Origin: Gymnogyps californianus
Lineage: Eukaryota; Chordata; Aves; Accipitriformes; Cathartidae
Assembly: GCF_018139145.2 (NCBI RefSeq)
Contig: NW_026114224.1
Span: 124,001-188,000, forward strand
Length of the DNA: 64,000 nt
Reading direction: 5' to 3'
The translations under genes were made by a program, and so were the position numbers. Positions 22,201 through 33,517 of the stretch are shown here, piece by piece; positions within the stretch are counted from its first letter, which is position 1; every line of letters begins with the position of its first letter. The notes under the pieces were generated by a model. The model saw only the letters and a program-made list of their open reading frames with translations. It had not been told where the DNA came from and did not search any database.

Positions 22201-25200
22201 ACGGGCCTGGTGAGGAGCGGCTGAGGGCGCTGGGACAGGAGGGGAGGAAGCGGCCTCACGTTGCGCCGGGGGAGGTTTGGACTGGCTATGAGGAAAAAGG
22301 CCTTCACCGAAAGGGCTGTCGAGCACCGGAGCAGGCTGCCCGCGGCCGCGGTGGGGTCGCCGGCCCGGGAGGGGTTTAAGAGACGCGCCGACGTGGCGCT
22401 CAGGGAGGTGGTTCAGTGGTGGGCCTGGCAGCGTTGGGTTTACGGTTGGGACGCGATGGTCTTAAGGGTCTTTTCCAACCTAAATGATTCTCTGATTCCC
22501 GAGCTCGCCCCTTTGGAGGAGCGAACGTCCGCAGCTCGTAGGGGCGAGGCGTGCCGCCCCGGGGCAGGACGTCGCTTGTGCTTCTTTCCAGCAGCGCAAA
22601 ATCCGACTGCCCCGCCTCGTGTGTGCGGTTTTCCTCCCTGAATCCCCGTCTCCTCTTCTCTCCAAGGTATTTCTTCCCACGCCAGCTCCTGATCCGCTAC
22701 TTCTGGACCCCCAACCAGCAGGTTGAGTTCCTGGACGCCTACGACGCCATCCGGAGAGACTCGTATCCGGATGTGGTGGAGAGTTTAGCCCTGGCAGCAC
22801 GTTCCCTGCCTGAGCCGCAGCTCCAAAAACGCCTGCAGGAGCTCTGCGCCGAGGTACGTCAACGCCGCGGCCGGTATTGCCCGTCCTGCCGGTGCCACCG
22901 CCGCCGCCTCGGCCCTGCCTGGTGGTGATGAACGCCCGTGGGAGGTGTCGGCAACGCACGCCGTGGCTCTTTCAGGTGCAGCAAGGCTCCCAGCCGCGCG
23001 TGGCCGAACTCTATGCTGTGAGAAGTTTGTTTTCGGGATCTCCGCTGGGTCTGAACAAGCTCCGGGTGTCTCACGTGGTGAGTGCGGCTTTTCTCCTGCC
23101 GGCAGCTCGGAGCTGGCTCTTACCGAAGAACGCCGAGGTGCTAATCCACTCGGTTGTGCCCCAAACAGGGGGTTGTACCCTAAAACCAGTCCAGTTGTGG
23201 ATGAAAAGCTGGACGTGAGCCGGCAACGTGCGCTCGCAGCCCAGCAAGCCAACCGTACCCCGAGCTGCATCCCAAGCAGCGTGGGCGGCAGGTCGAGGGA
23301 GGGGATTCCGCCCCTCTGCTCCGCTCTGGTGAGAGCCCCCCGGAGCACTGCGTCCAGCTCGGGGGTCCTGAGCCCAGGAAAGACACGGGACCTGTTGGAG
23401 CGGGGCCAGAGGAGGCCACGAAAAATGATCCGAGGGCTGGAACCCCTCTCCTGTGAGGACAGGCCGAGAGAGTTGGGGTTGTTCAGCTCCGGGGAGACCT
23501 CACTGCGGCCTTTCGGTACTTAAAGGCGGCTTATAAGAAAGATGGGGACAGACTTTTTAGTAGAGCCTGTTGCGATAGGACAAGGGGGAACGGTTTTAAA
23601 CTAAAAAAGGGGAGATTTAGAGCAGATATAAGGAAGAAATGTTTGACACCGAGGGTGGTGAGACACTGGCACGGGTTGCCCAGAGAGGCGGTGGATGCCC
23701 CGTCCCGGGAGACATTCAAGGTCAGGGTGGACGGGGCTCAGAGCAACCTGGTCTGGTTAAAGATGTCCCTGCTCACAGCACGAGGGGTTGGACTAGGTGA
23801 CCTTTAAAAGGTCCCGTCCCACCCAAACCAGTCTGTGATTCTACGAAAACAGCCCCAGAACGAGAGTGTTTGTCCGTCCTTGCTGTAGGTCCCTGCCTCG
23901 ATGGGACCGTGGGCCATACCTGAGCCATTCCACACGCCTGAACTCGCCCCGGACGCCCGTGTCCAGCCCAGGACAGAGCTCGTGGCTCTGGGCACCCACT
24001 GGTGTCCTCGTGGCTCTGGGCACCCACTCCCTGTTTCACTCGCTGGGCCAGGCAGCCGAGCTGGGCGTACCGAGAACTGCCGGGGGAAGCTCAGGGCTTC
24101 AGCGTGGGCAGGGCAATTAGCCGGATAATTAAAGGGGAACAAAATACGGGGCACGTCTGGAAGGGGAGAGGCTTTGTCTGATTTAAGTTGTGCCCGAATG
24201 GGTGGGACACCCATTTTTGGAGGGGTTGGACGTCCCCACCGGTGACCCTACCCTTTTCCTTCTCAGAAAGCCCTGAGCCAGGTCCTGTTTCTGACCCCTC
24301 ACTTGCCGGCCTTTTTCCTGAGGCATCGCCTGCGGAGCCACGTCTTGGAGATCCGGCACCTGGATCGTGCCATGCTGCGCCTGGGCTTGGGCCAGCTGTC
24401 CGAGGAGGAGCTGAAAGCGGTGAGGACGCCTCCTCCGGCCCCGCGCCGCCTGCTTTACCCCGGGCTCGCGTCGTCCCGGCCCTCCCCGGTCGTTAGCAGA
24501 GCCGCGTCGGGGCACGGCACGTTCCTCCAGACCCACCGTGAGGCGGATTGCGGCCGCTCTCCTCCGGGAAGGCATTTTCTGAGCCCGTTTTCCGTGCCGG
24601 GACCACACCGGGGCACCGCGGGGCACGGTTCACCATTGCTCAGCCCCTCTTCACGCCGAGGAAGGATCACGGTGTCACCCCCGGCGTTTCGTGTGACCCG
24701 GAGCGCACGTCCCTGAACGTGTCTGTATGGTTTTTTTTTTCCCTCTTTCCTGCTCCGCAGGCTTGTTACCTCCGTGGCCTGAACTCCACTCATCTCGGCA
24801 TGTCCGAGTGCAGAGCGTGGCTGGAGCAGTGGCTGGGGCTCTCCTGCAAGCTGCAAGGTAACGGCGGCCGAGGGGCGGCTCCTGCCTGCTGGGGCGGGGG
24901 GGACCCGGGAGCCTCTCGAGTTTCTCTGGACACAGGGAGCGCCGGCTCCGGGGAAATTCGAGCTTTGATGGCTTTATCCCCCTCTGGGCTGCCTCACCGA
25001 TCCCCCGGGGCCTCTTCCCTGAGAGGAGGACACGGCGGAGCGCGCTGGCTCTCTCCAGGGACACGTTTCTATGGAATACCACGAAGGACAGCCTGTGCCC
25101 GGGCGTCCCTGTCCCACAGAGACCTCGTGGTGGCAGATTCCAGCCCCACAGCAGCACCGGGGGAAGCAAAACGGGAGCGGGAGGGAAATGGGGGACCCAG

Positions 25201-25420
25201 AGCAGAGCAAAAAGTCCCCGGAGAGAGGAGGCGGGGGCGAGGGGGAGCCCCGCAGCCTCTGGTGCCGCCCCGGCAGCCGGGGATGAGCGCGTTTGGAGCG
25301 GTTGGGCCGTGGCAGTGCCGCTCTGACCCTGCTCTCGTATTTTTTTCAGCTTCCGAAGCTTCCCTCCTGGCGAACAGCATGGTCCTGCTGTCCCTCAACT
25401 ACATCAGGGCCAAGGAGTGA
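19232..25420 (+). CDS. LETMD1: LETM1 domain-containing protein 1 (LETMD1), nine coding exons
   Basis: Coding exons are 19232-19356, 20076-20227, 20380-20495, 20770-20852, 22667-22853, 22976-23077, 24267-24419, 24761-24857 and 25350-25420. All introns are GT-AG and the 1086 bases join in frame to 361 residues, about the family's usual length. Residues 1-41 are Ala/Arg/Gly-rich without acidic clusters, as in a mitochondrial presequence. About 80-90 carry the FPRFYVLY motif. About 139-160 form the single hydrophobic membrane segment, followed by FPRQLLIR and the LETM1-like ribosome-binding fold. Residues 306-320 carry the [11 protein letters not shown] motif typical of this protein. It is a mitochondrial inner-membrane protein linked to respiratory-chain function in mammals. 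The start overlaps a YY1-like element. Introns 4 and 6 contain CR1 tails. The next gene in order, CSRNP2, is convergent, as in mammals. Confidence 0.95.
19370..19860 (+). repeat. C-rich low-complexity tract in LETMD1 intron 1
   Basis: Runs of 6-12 C separated by short mixed blocks cover nearly all of this part of intron 1. It produces a long Pro-rich apparent frame that continues from the promoter but is intronic. The minus strand has heavy G-quadruplex potential. Confidence 0.85.
21640..22500 (+). mobile_element. CR1 LINE, 3' part including end of ORF2 and 3' UTR
   Basis: This is a decayed avian CR1 in LETMD1 intron 4. It has a recognisable reverse transcriptase piece ('FADDT'-type motif near 21770), then the characteristic 'cagcgctacagg', 'agctgcccggcggaaaaggac' style blocks. 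It ends 'ttttccaacctaaatgattct' then an ATTC-type 3' terminal repeat. CpG-rich substitutions suggest an old copy. Confidence 0.85.
23150..23846 (+). mobile_element. CR1 LINE, 5'-truncated 3' end
   Basis: A second CR1 copy in LETMD1 intron 6. Its last 300 bases ('gttttaaactaaaa', 'gagatttagagcagatat', 'ggttggactaggtgac', ending 'gtgattctacg') are the well-known avian CR1 3' end. It has the same orientation as the gene and a different subfamily from the copy at 21640-22500. Confidence 0.9.
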
Positions 25421-26390
25421 CGGCCGAGCCGCCGGCTGTGCACCCTCACCCCTGGCATCGCGTGCCGACTCGGCGATTCCCAGCCTGGCACCACAAAAAA
25501 ACCCAAAACAACCCCCCCCCGCGCCGTTCGGTGATGTGAAACCACAGCCCAGAGTCGGCAAGAGGGCCCTGATGCTGCCGTGGGGGCGAAGACGCCGATT
25601 CCTTCCCTCCTGCGCCGGAGGTTTGTGCCGGCACCGGCTCTTCTCTTCCCCTTCGTGCCGTCGGAGCGGGCTGGCGATGCCGTGGGGCTGAGCCCCGTCC
25701 CTGCCTTCCCTCCGTCGGCGTCCGCTGTTACAGCTCTTCAACTGCGTCACTTGAACTACGGGAGGGGAGAACGAGCGTCTCCGCTGCCCGTGGACACTTC
25801 CCTTAGTTTCTCGTAGTAGTGAGCTCCGTTCAGCTTGGGTTTTGCTGCTCTGTGCCTCACACGGAGGGTTTTACTTAGTTTCTTTACTCCACTGAGTAGT
25901 CTTAAATATAAAAATCTCCCTGAGGGGTTACGAAAAGACCCCAAATCCTCCTGCGACCTTACCCAGAGCCTCGGCGGTGGGGGGGGATTCCTGTGCTTTT
26001 GTTTGGCTGCGGCTGCCTCCCGGAGCATCCCTGTCACTGCCCCTTGCCCGGGGAGCCCTCACCGCTGGCACTGGCTGATGGAGGGAGGAGGCCGGGGCTG
26101 GAAACGCCGCTGCCGACACAGATGGGGTTAGAAAAGCAGCGCTGAACGGCACCGCCGCCTTCAGCGGAGGCCACGGGCCTGCCTTCGTCCAGTTCTGCCT
26201 GATTCGATCTTAGCCCTGCGCTTTCTGCTCGGCGGAGGCGGCTTCGGTGGCGGCTCCCGGCTGCAGGCTGCGTTAAGGGCTTAGAACCCAGCGTGTCTCG
26301 CCTCGCCCCGTCGCTGCGTGAGAAAAGCCCAGCTGCCGAGTGAACTGAAACCAACTTCTCGGCGTTTTATTAAAGCCAAAAGCAAGCGAG
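25421..26390 (+). other. LETMD1: Probable LETMD1 3' UTR, ATTAAA at 26369-26374
   Basis: No other coding frame is seen. The first good poly(A) hexamer on the plus strand after the stop is ATTAAA at 26369-26374, which would give a 3' UTR of about 970 bases. The exact end is inferred. Confidence 0.45.
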
Positions 26391-26729
26391 CGGCTCGAGC
26401 GGCGCTCCGGAGGCCCCTCCGCACCTCCTGCACCGTCAAATGCTCCGTGTCCCACCCCCCGGCTCCTCCGCCCGTGGACGGGGCACGCCAACACCCGGAA
26501 ATTTTCCTTTTTTAAGCGTTATTCGGGTGTAAAGGAGGAGTAGAAATCACTCACCCGTGTGCCGGGCCAGCTCCGAGCTCCTCCCTCACCTCTTGGAGAA
26601 GAACACCCTTCCCTAACCCCCTGCCCTCGCTATTTTTGCAGGAATTCAAGCCCCCCACCAAGAGGAATTCACCGGGGGGGTTTAAACCCCCTTGAAGACG
26701 CAACTCACCGTGCAAGTTTGAGCATTTCT

Positions 26730-26735
26730 TTTATT
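26730..26735 (-). terminator. Candidate minus-strand poly(A) signal AATAAA, possibly the original CSRNP2 3' end
   Basis: Read on the minus strand, an AT-rich stretch with TATTTAAA and ATATTTAA precedes AATAAA here, as at many real 3' UTR ends. No minus-strand coding sequence ends nearby. The next stop on that strand is CSRNP2 at 35475, beyond the duplicated TFCP2 block. It also faces the LETMD1 end, as expected for convergent genes. Confidence 0.35.
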
Positions 26736-26739
26736 TTTA

Positions 26740-28079
26740 CACTTAAATATTCTCTTTAAATACAGCGTTATCACCATGAAAAGAACAGAAAAAGGGGGAA
26801 GAAAAAAAAATATGCGGAGGACAAGCTTTGGATTCACACTGGAAAATTAAAAAGCGAGAGCCACCTCAGCCAGTGTGAGAGGGGGAGGTTTGGGAGTCGC
26901 GGAGTCGCTGTTGAAGTAGGACGAGGAGCCGGGGGATGCCTGGATTTCGGCGGTGCGGTAGCGCCGCGGCTCCCGGCAGCAGCTCGGTAGCACCAGAGAG
27001 GAGACAGGGCTGTTTGGTTTCTTCCACAGCAACAAATGGAGCAGGAGCCAGCGCGGAACCAGCAGCAGCAGCGGTGCGTACGGTTAAACCGAACAGAAAA
27101 ATAATAATAAAAGGCAGAAACGCGCTTTCATTGCACTATTAACAGCATAGTTCTCTTTGTAAAAATAGAATAAATCCTATTAGTTCTTTGCTTATTGTGA
27201 AAGCACCCATCCTAACCGGCGTCTTAGGATTCATTCTGTCGGTTGACGGAGCCTCCGGGCTCGCCTAACGAGTCGCCTAACCAGCCGCCTCCCGGCGCGA
27301 GCGCGTCCTGACCTGGCTGCGGTGGCCGAGGGCTGGGACACGGAACTGGGGAGGGAGCGCGGAGTCCGTTGAAAATAAAAAAAGGGGAAAAAGAAAGACT
27401 TCAACCCGTTCAAGTGTCACCGTTTGCTCCCGTTTTGCAGCTCGGAGTTGCTCCGTTTCGTGCAGGAGCTGAAAAATCCCCGCGGCCAAACCGGCACCGG
27501 CATGCTGGCAGCTCCCCGCCAGGAAGGGACACGGAGACGTCGCCGGCAAAGCCCCCAGCAAAGGATAAGGCTTTGTTCCTCCCGAATTTAGCCCTTGTGT
27601 GCCGGCCGAGGGCAGGGAGAGCAGCTGCCGGGATCGGCACCGGCCGGTAAGGTGCATTGAGCCCCACGGGTTTGGAAGGCAGCCCCTTCCCCTCCGCTCT
27701 GCCCCGGGAGAAGGGGATGGCGTCCCTGGGGGCTCGGTCCCAGCGGGGAGGGAGGGGAACGGTGAGGGGGGAAGAGCCGCTTTGCCAGGCTTAAGGCTCA
27801 GTTTGGAACCGCTCACCGAGGCGGCGCGAGCAGCAAAGGGGTTTTAAACCCCTTTAAACACCTTTCCACAGAGGGAGGCGACCGCCAGAAGGACGAGAAG
27901 AGCCTTAAACCGCCACAAACCCCCCCCAAACGATTAAAGCGCTTCGTCAGGCAGCGGTTTTCCTCCCCCCAGTGTCCCTGCTCTCCAGCTGGGACGTTTC
28001 CCCTGGGAGCAGCGTCCCCCGCGAGCAGCTCCGGGGTTGTTTTCCGAGGAGAAGGGAGCGCGGCGGCTGCGGGGCTGCA
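26740..28079. other. No gene recognised; possible CSRNP2 3' UTR remnant
   Basis: Overlapping short frames only. AT-rich islands around 26740-26830 and 27080-27240 with AATAAA-like hexamers on both strands contrast with GC-rich surroundings and look like untranslated sequence. Confidence 0.3.
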
Positions 28080-28083
28080 TTGG

Positions 28084-29516
28084 TGTGGCGGGGCAGGGGC
28101 TACGGCCATGGCTCCTGTCAGAAGCCGCTAGAAGCTTCTCTGGCTCCAACCCGGACCCGCCTCTGGCCAAGGCTGAGCCAATCAACGACGGGAAGAAGCC
28201 GCTAGAAGCTTCCCCGGCTCCCGCCCGGACCCGCCTCTGGCCGAGGCTGAGCCAATCAGCGACGGGAAGAAGCCGCTAGAAGCTTCCCCGGCTCCCGCCC
28301 GGACCCGCCTCTGGCCGAGGCTGAGCCAATCAGCGACGGGAAGAAGCCGCTAGAAGCTTCCCCGGCTCCCGCCCGGACCCGCCTCTGGCCGAGGCTGAGC
28401 CAATCAGCGACGGGAAGAAGCCGCTAGAAGCTTCCCCGGCTCCCGCCCGGACCCGCCTCTGGCCGAGGCTGAGCCAATCAGCGACGGGAAGAAGCCGCTA
28501 GAAGCTTCCCCGGCTCCCGCCCGGACCCGCCTCTGGCCGAGGCTGAGCCAATCAGCGACGGGAAGAAGCCGCTAGAAGCTTCCCCGGCTCCCGCCCGGAC
28601 CCGCCTCTGGCCGAGGCTGAGCCAATCAGCGACGGGAAGAAGCCGCTAGAAGCTTCCCCGGCTCCCGCCCGGACCCGCCTCTGGCCGAGGCTGAGCCAAT
28701 CAGCGACGGGAAGAAGCCGCTAGAAGCTTCCCCGGCTCCCGCCCGGACCCGCCTCTGGCCGAGGCTGAGCCAATCAGCGACGGGAAGAAGCCGCTAGAAG
28801 CTTCCCCGGCTCCCGCCCGGACCCGCCTCTGGCCGAGGCTGAGCCAATCAGCGACGGGAAGAAGCCGCTAGAAGCTTCCCCGGCTCCCGCCCGGACCCGC
28901 CTCTGGCCGAGGCTGAGCCAATCAGCGACGGGAAGAAGCCGCTAGAAGCTTCCCCGGCTCCCGCCCGGACCCGCCTCTGGCCGAGGCTGAGCCAATCAGC
29001 GACGGGAAGAAGCCGCTAGAAGCTTCCCCGGCTCCCGCCCGGACCCGCCTCTGGCCGAGGCTGAGCCAATCAGCGACGGGAAGAAGCCGCTAGAAGCTTC
29101 CCCGGCTCCCGCCGGACCCGCCTCTGGCCGAGGCTGAGCCAATCAGCGACGGGAAGAAGCCGCTAGAAGCTTCCCCGGCTCCCGCCCGGACCCGCCTCTG
29201 GCCGAGGCTGAGCCAATCAGCGACGGGAAGAAGCCGCTAGAAGCTTCCCCGGCTCCAGCCCGGACCCGCCTCTGGCCGAGGCTGAGCCAATCAGCGACGG
29301 GAAGAAGCCGCTAGAAGCTTCCCCGGCTCCAGCCCGGACCCGCCTCTGGCCGAGGCTGAGCCAATCAGCGACGGGAAGAAGCCGCTAGAAGCTTCCCCGG
29401 CTCCAACCCGGACCCGCCTCTGGCCGAGGCTGAGCCAATCAGCGACGGGAAGAAGCCGCTAGAAGCTTCTCTGGCTCCAACCCGGACCCTCCTCTGGCCG
29501 AGGCTGAGGCAATCAG
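28084..29516 (+). repeat. 74-bp tandem array, about 19 units, each with GAAGCTTC palindrome and CCAAT box
   Basis: The block starts 'tgtggcggggcaggggctac' and from 28124 repeats with a period of 74 bases (unit starts at 28124, 28198, 28272 and so on) to 29516. Interior units are almost identical. One near 29111 lacks a base, and the first and last units share a variant ('ttctctggctcc'). Every unit has AGAAGCTTC (a GAAnnTTC heat-shock-element-like dyad that contains a HindIII site) and GCCAATCAGC (an NF-Y type CCAAT box). The same unit occurs three times at 33561-33777 and once at 61551-61615, there just upstream of a TATTTAAG box. The array is therefore best read as an expanded U3-like enhancer of the LTR-like element described at those sites. 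Confidence 0.9.
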
Positions 29517-32500
29517 CCGCCCCCGCGCCACGACACCTGGGTGCTGCCGCACCAACGACCCTTCTCAGCCACCCACGGCATCGCGCTGCCGCGACCGCCA
29601 CCGCCAGGTCACGGCTTTGGGTTTCTGGAAATGATTTGCAACAGGGAGCAGGCGCCTGCGCTGCTGGAGAGGCCAGATGCAGACGGACCATCAGATGCAG
29701 ACAGACCATCAGCAACAGGTAATAAGAAAGCGAGGAGTTTCGACAGACACCAAAGCTCCTGGGAGGATCTCCCAAGCTGATAAGGCTCAAGACTAAACGT
29801 GGGAGGTTTCAGACAGAGGCAACACAACCCATGCTCTCCCTGTAAGTTGTTCTTGGCTTACTGGTTTTGTAGCCTCAATGGCATCCGGACTCGATCGACA
29901 GAGGAACCAGGGAGAGAGCGGCAACGCAAGACCAGAGGGACCGAGAGGCCCTTTCGCAGGCAAGCTCGGCCACGGTCCTGCGCCCGTGACGTTCGCTGGG
30001 GCTGCAGCGTGGATTGGGACTGACTCCCAGTTTGTTTCCTAGCGGGGAACGGCCACCAACGGGCCAGGTACCTTGAAGACTTTGATCTGGCAGCTGGCAG
30101 AGTGCAGGTGCTCCGTGTACTCCCCGTTCTCGTTCTCCTTGAACGTGTCTATCTGGACCCGAAAGGGTACCCCCTTCTCTCCTCCATGCTTCCGCATGGT
30201 GAACTCCGTGCTGATACAGTGAACCTGGGGGGAAGGCAAGGCATCCTGCGGTTAGTAATTCTGCCGTGTCCGACTGACCGCAAACTTCCCCTTCCCCTCG
30301 TGGGAGCCAGGAGAGCGCTCACGGAAAGGGCGGCCCGGCGAGAAGGGCGGAATACAGAGCCGGGATGGGGCCACACCGAGTACCCCCAGCACTAAGGAGT
30401 TAAGGGGATGCCACAGCAGAGGTGGAGCCACATTCTTTCAACGAGTTTTGCAACCTCTTAATGTTACAAGCCAGCCCCGGATCAGCAGGGCAGAGAGTTC
30501 GGCTGCACCAGCCTCCCCACGCTGCAGCCTGTCATTCTAGGCGGGAGGGCCAGACTTCCAAGAGGTATTTTAGGCAGCTGGCGAGATGCGCAAAAGCGTC
30601 TAAGCAAGACGGAGACCCAAATCGCGAAACCAGCGGGACCTAAACCACCACAAAACGTGTAAAACAACTTATTGGTGGTCAGCCGTGCCTGTGCCTTGCT
30701 AACGCATGAGCTGCTGCTCTCTCGCATCGCTTGAGGCAGGAGGTAGGGTGTATTTTAGCTGACATTCTTCTACCACTGTAGCATCTGGCTGCTATTTCAG
30801 TGCTCCAAGTTAAAAAAAAGCACCTTCCTCCCCCTTGGGAAACTTATTTTTTCCCCTAGAGCCCCGCAACAGGAGCTTTCCCGCTTCTCCTGTTTTACCT
30901 GGATAAACACAGAAGTCCTCTTTGAAGGATCCCACAGAAACTCCACTGTATTGAGCTGGGTTGGGTTTGCTCTAGGGTCAATGATGCCCACGGACATTGG
31001 GATATCTGTAGGGGCACAGACGGAGAAGCAGCTGCGGTTTGTAGGAGAAGGAGAAGGAAGAGATTCACGGGGAACATACGGAAGAACCAACCGTGCCTCT
31101 CAAAGTGCGGAATCGTGACAGCACTTTGTCCCTTGAAGTCAAGGGACCGGGAGCCTGGCTGGAGGCACTTCAGGCACCCGTATCTCCTCCAGCCCCAGCC
31201 AAGGTGCTGCCACGGGGACTCACCTATGTCCAGTATCCTGTCCCCAGGCCTGTTCCACCGCCAGCCCTCCAGCTGCTGATGCTCCGTGTACTGCAGCCGC
31301 CGGTCGTGAAACACCACCCGGAAAATGCTCTGGAGGGGAGAAACAGTCAGCGCCTGGAGCTGCCCCAGGAAACCGGACAGTCTTCAAGCTGCGAGGCATT
31401 TTCCGGGCACAGAGGGGAGCAGAGGGGCCTGAAGGCTTCACGGAGAAGCCGAAGCAAGAAAAGAAAGCCCAGAAGGACCCTTGGGACAGAAGCATGAAGG
31501 CCGCAGCTTATCCGTCCTGAACACGAAGCGATTGGCAATCGCCTCTTGGCTTGAGCCCAGGCCCCACGAGACTGGCTGGACACCACCAGCCAGGCTGGTC
31601 TCAACAAGGTGGGAGAAGGAGAAAGGGAAAATAAACCCCCAACCAAGCCAGACCTATCCCACACACGCCATCACGGAGGCCGCTGCAGGAACGCAGGACA
31701 AGACCTCGCTCGCTGCTCCCTGCGGCAGGAGATGGCCCCAGCTGGACACCCGTACCTGTGCTCTCCGCTCACCTTTACCAGTTTCCCATTTATCTCGGGC
31801 AGCTCCCCGATTTTCCTGTTGTCCAGCATCCGGATTTCATAGGACTGCCCTGAGGGAAAGAAGACAAGGGCACCTCGCGGTTAGTCGGGGACGGACCTTC
31901 GCTGCTGCCCCTCCTCTGGCATTCTGACATCTTTTTCTGCCACACTACGCATGCCACTTGATCTTCTTGCCATGTTTTAGTGGGGGGGTCATACGAGCAG
32001 GAGCCATTAGAGCCACAGCTCTAACGCCCCTCTCCAGGACCAGATAATCCTCCCCCTTCCTGCAGCAGTACTTTCCAGGAATTACCCTCATTAACCCAAG
32101 ACCAAGACCAGGGAAGAAATCGATTACACAAGCTGCATCTGGCTTTGGTTGCCAACCCTGATCTTCCAGTTCTCCTTGAAAGCAGCGGGTACAGCTTGAA
32201 CCTGTAAAACACACCCGCTGCAGAGCACCCAGCACGGATACTCCAGTTAACCACCTCACACCGCGCAGATTTTAATTAGGTTAAATCCTACAGGCAATTC
32301 ACCACCGTAAGCGGAGGGCAGGCAGCAAGGTGAAGGAGGTGGCACTTCCAAACAGGAGCAATCTGGGGTTTACTACCGAGGCGTTTTCCATTCCCAAGGG
32401 GAAATTTCCAAAGGCAGAACTTTATTTTTTAGAGGGTTTACAGGAGGCGCACGCAGCCTGCGGAGGGCACGGGGCTTCTCTCACCTTGGTTGAGATAGGT

Positions 32501-33239
32501 GAGTGTTTCGTCGTGGAGCTTGACGGCGGGGGAAGTGGCGGCACACAGCACGTACTGGAAGGGCAGAATTTTGTTCTCGTTTTCAGGAGGCAAACTTGAT
32601 TCTTCCTGCTTGAAGATGGGCAGGGCAAGGACGTCGCTGCAAAGAGATTTGTCAGACATTCATTTCAGCTCTGGCTACACAGAGATGATGCGTTTGGTAT
32701 TTAGTTCCTCCTCCTAGGAAGAGCTTCGAGCTTTTTTTTAGTTAAAAACCCCCACGTACCCTCACCTCTCTCTGCAGAGCTGCAAAGGAGCATTAAAGCA
32801 GACCGCGTAGTCTGAGAAGAGGACCTGACACCTGCTCTTGCTACAGCTTTTTTCAAGTTAGCTTCCTCTCCACCCAAAACCCACACGTTTCTTGCTTCAA
32901 AGCTAAGAGACAGCAGAGTTTGCGTTTCAGACTGAAGCCCAGCTCCTCCGGCAGCGCGACTCCTGCGCCACTCGTGCATCAGCGCAGAGCTGCTGCACAG
33001 ACAGACGCATGCAGAATGACATCTGTGTCGCACTGATAAAAGCCCGTCCTCTTCCTCGTGGTACCAGCCCGCTCACCTCCGCCAGCAAACCGGCCCCCAG
33101 CCCTTTCCCCTGCTCCAAGCGGAGCGGCCAGGAGCTCGTTCACCCTCCCGCAGAGGCTTGGCAGGAATTTCGAAGGCTTGCTCAGGTCAAGGTGGCCAAT
33201 TTTTTTTGCCATCGCCTCCCTCTGTGCTTATCAAAGCCC
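29514..33239 (-). repeat. Segmental duplication copy 1 (partner of 57777-61503)
   Basis: About 3.7 kb is near-identical to 57777-61503 in the same orientation, with only scattered single-base differences and small indels. The left junction shares the trinucleotide CAG with the end of the 74-bp array. On the right, similarity stops after 'cttatcaaagccc' and resumes about 280 bases on, at the LTR-like element. The strand given is that of the TFCP2 exons inside. Confidence 0.95.
30072..32636 (-). pseudogene. Partial duplicate of TFCP2, five internal exons only
   Basis: Minus-strand exons are 32636-32485, 31849-31773, 31329-31224, 31005-30899 and 30224-30072. All have intact AG/GT borders and one continuous frame of 198 residues. 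They match exons of the longer TFCP2 gene at 60899-58335. They encode the activation segment with [14 protein letters not shown] and most of the grainyhead/CP2 DNA-binding domain, stopping at the FK donor before the PKGADRK exon. There is no start exon, and nothing downstream but the 74-bp array, so a full factor cannot be made. A truncated transcript, or splicing onward into CSRNP2-side sequence, is conceivable. The first exon keeps a five-G run (32528-32532, plus strand) that is four in the other copy, so this partial copy is the one with the undamaged frame. It could be a real segmental duplication or a false assembly duplication. Confidence 0.85.
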
Positions 33240-33517
33240 CCCACCCCCCCAGCGAGCAGCGGTGTCAGCCAAAGCGGAGGCAGAGACCTTGGGGCACGTC
33301 GGACAGGCGGGACGCACGGTCGGAGCCCCAAACCCTTCCTCCTGCCGCCATAACCTGCCGCACGACACACACAAACGTCTCGGTGGAGCAAATCCCGCAG
33401 GCTCCACCAGGGAAAGAGCCCTCCCAGCACAAAGGCAGGGGGAGGTGGACCCCCAGCTTCCCCCAGACTCGCTGACAAGCCCCAGATCCCACAGCCCTTT
33501 GTGCTGGTGCGGCGCGT
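33240..33517. other. Sequence present only in copy 1, between duplication and LTR-like element
   Basis: This 280-base GC-rich stretch is missing from copy 2, where the duplicated segment is joined almost directly to the LTR-like element. It may be ancestral TFCP2 intron 1 sequence deleted at copy 2, or an insertion in copy 1. Confidence 0.5.

Noticed and set aside
28084..29516. Regular repeat array considered as CRISPR
   Set aside because: There are no variable spacers; the whole 74-bp unit is repeated head to tail, and the genome is a vertebrate's.
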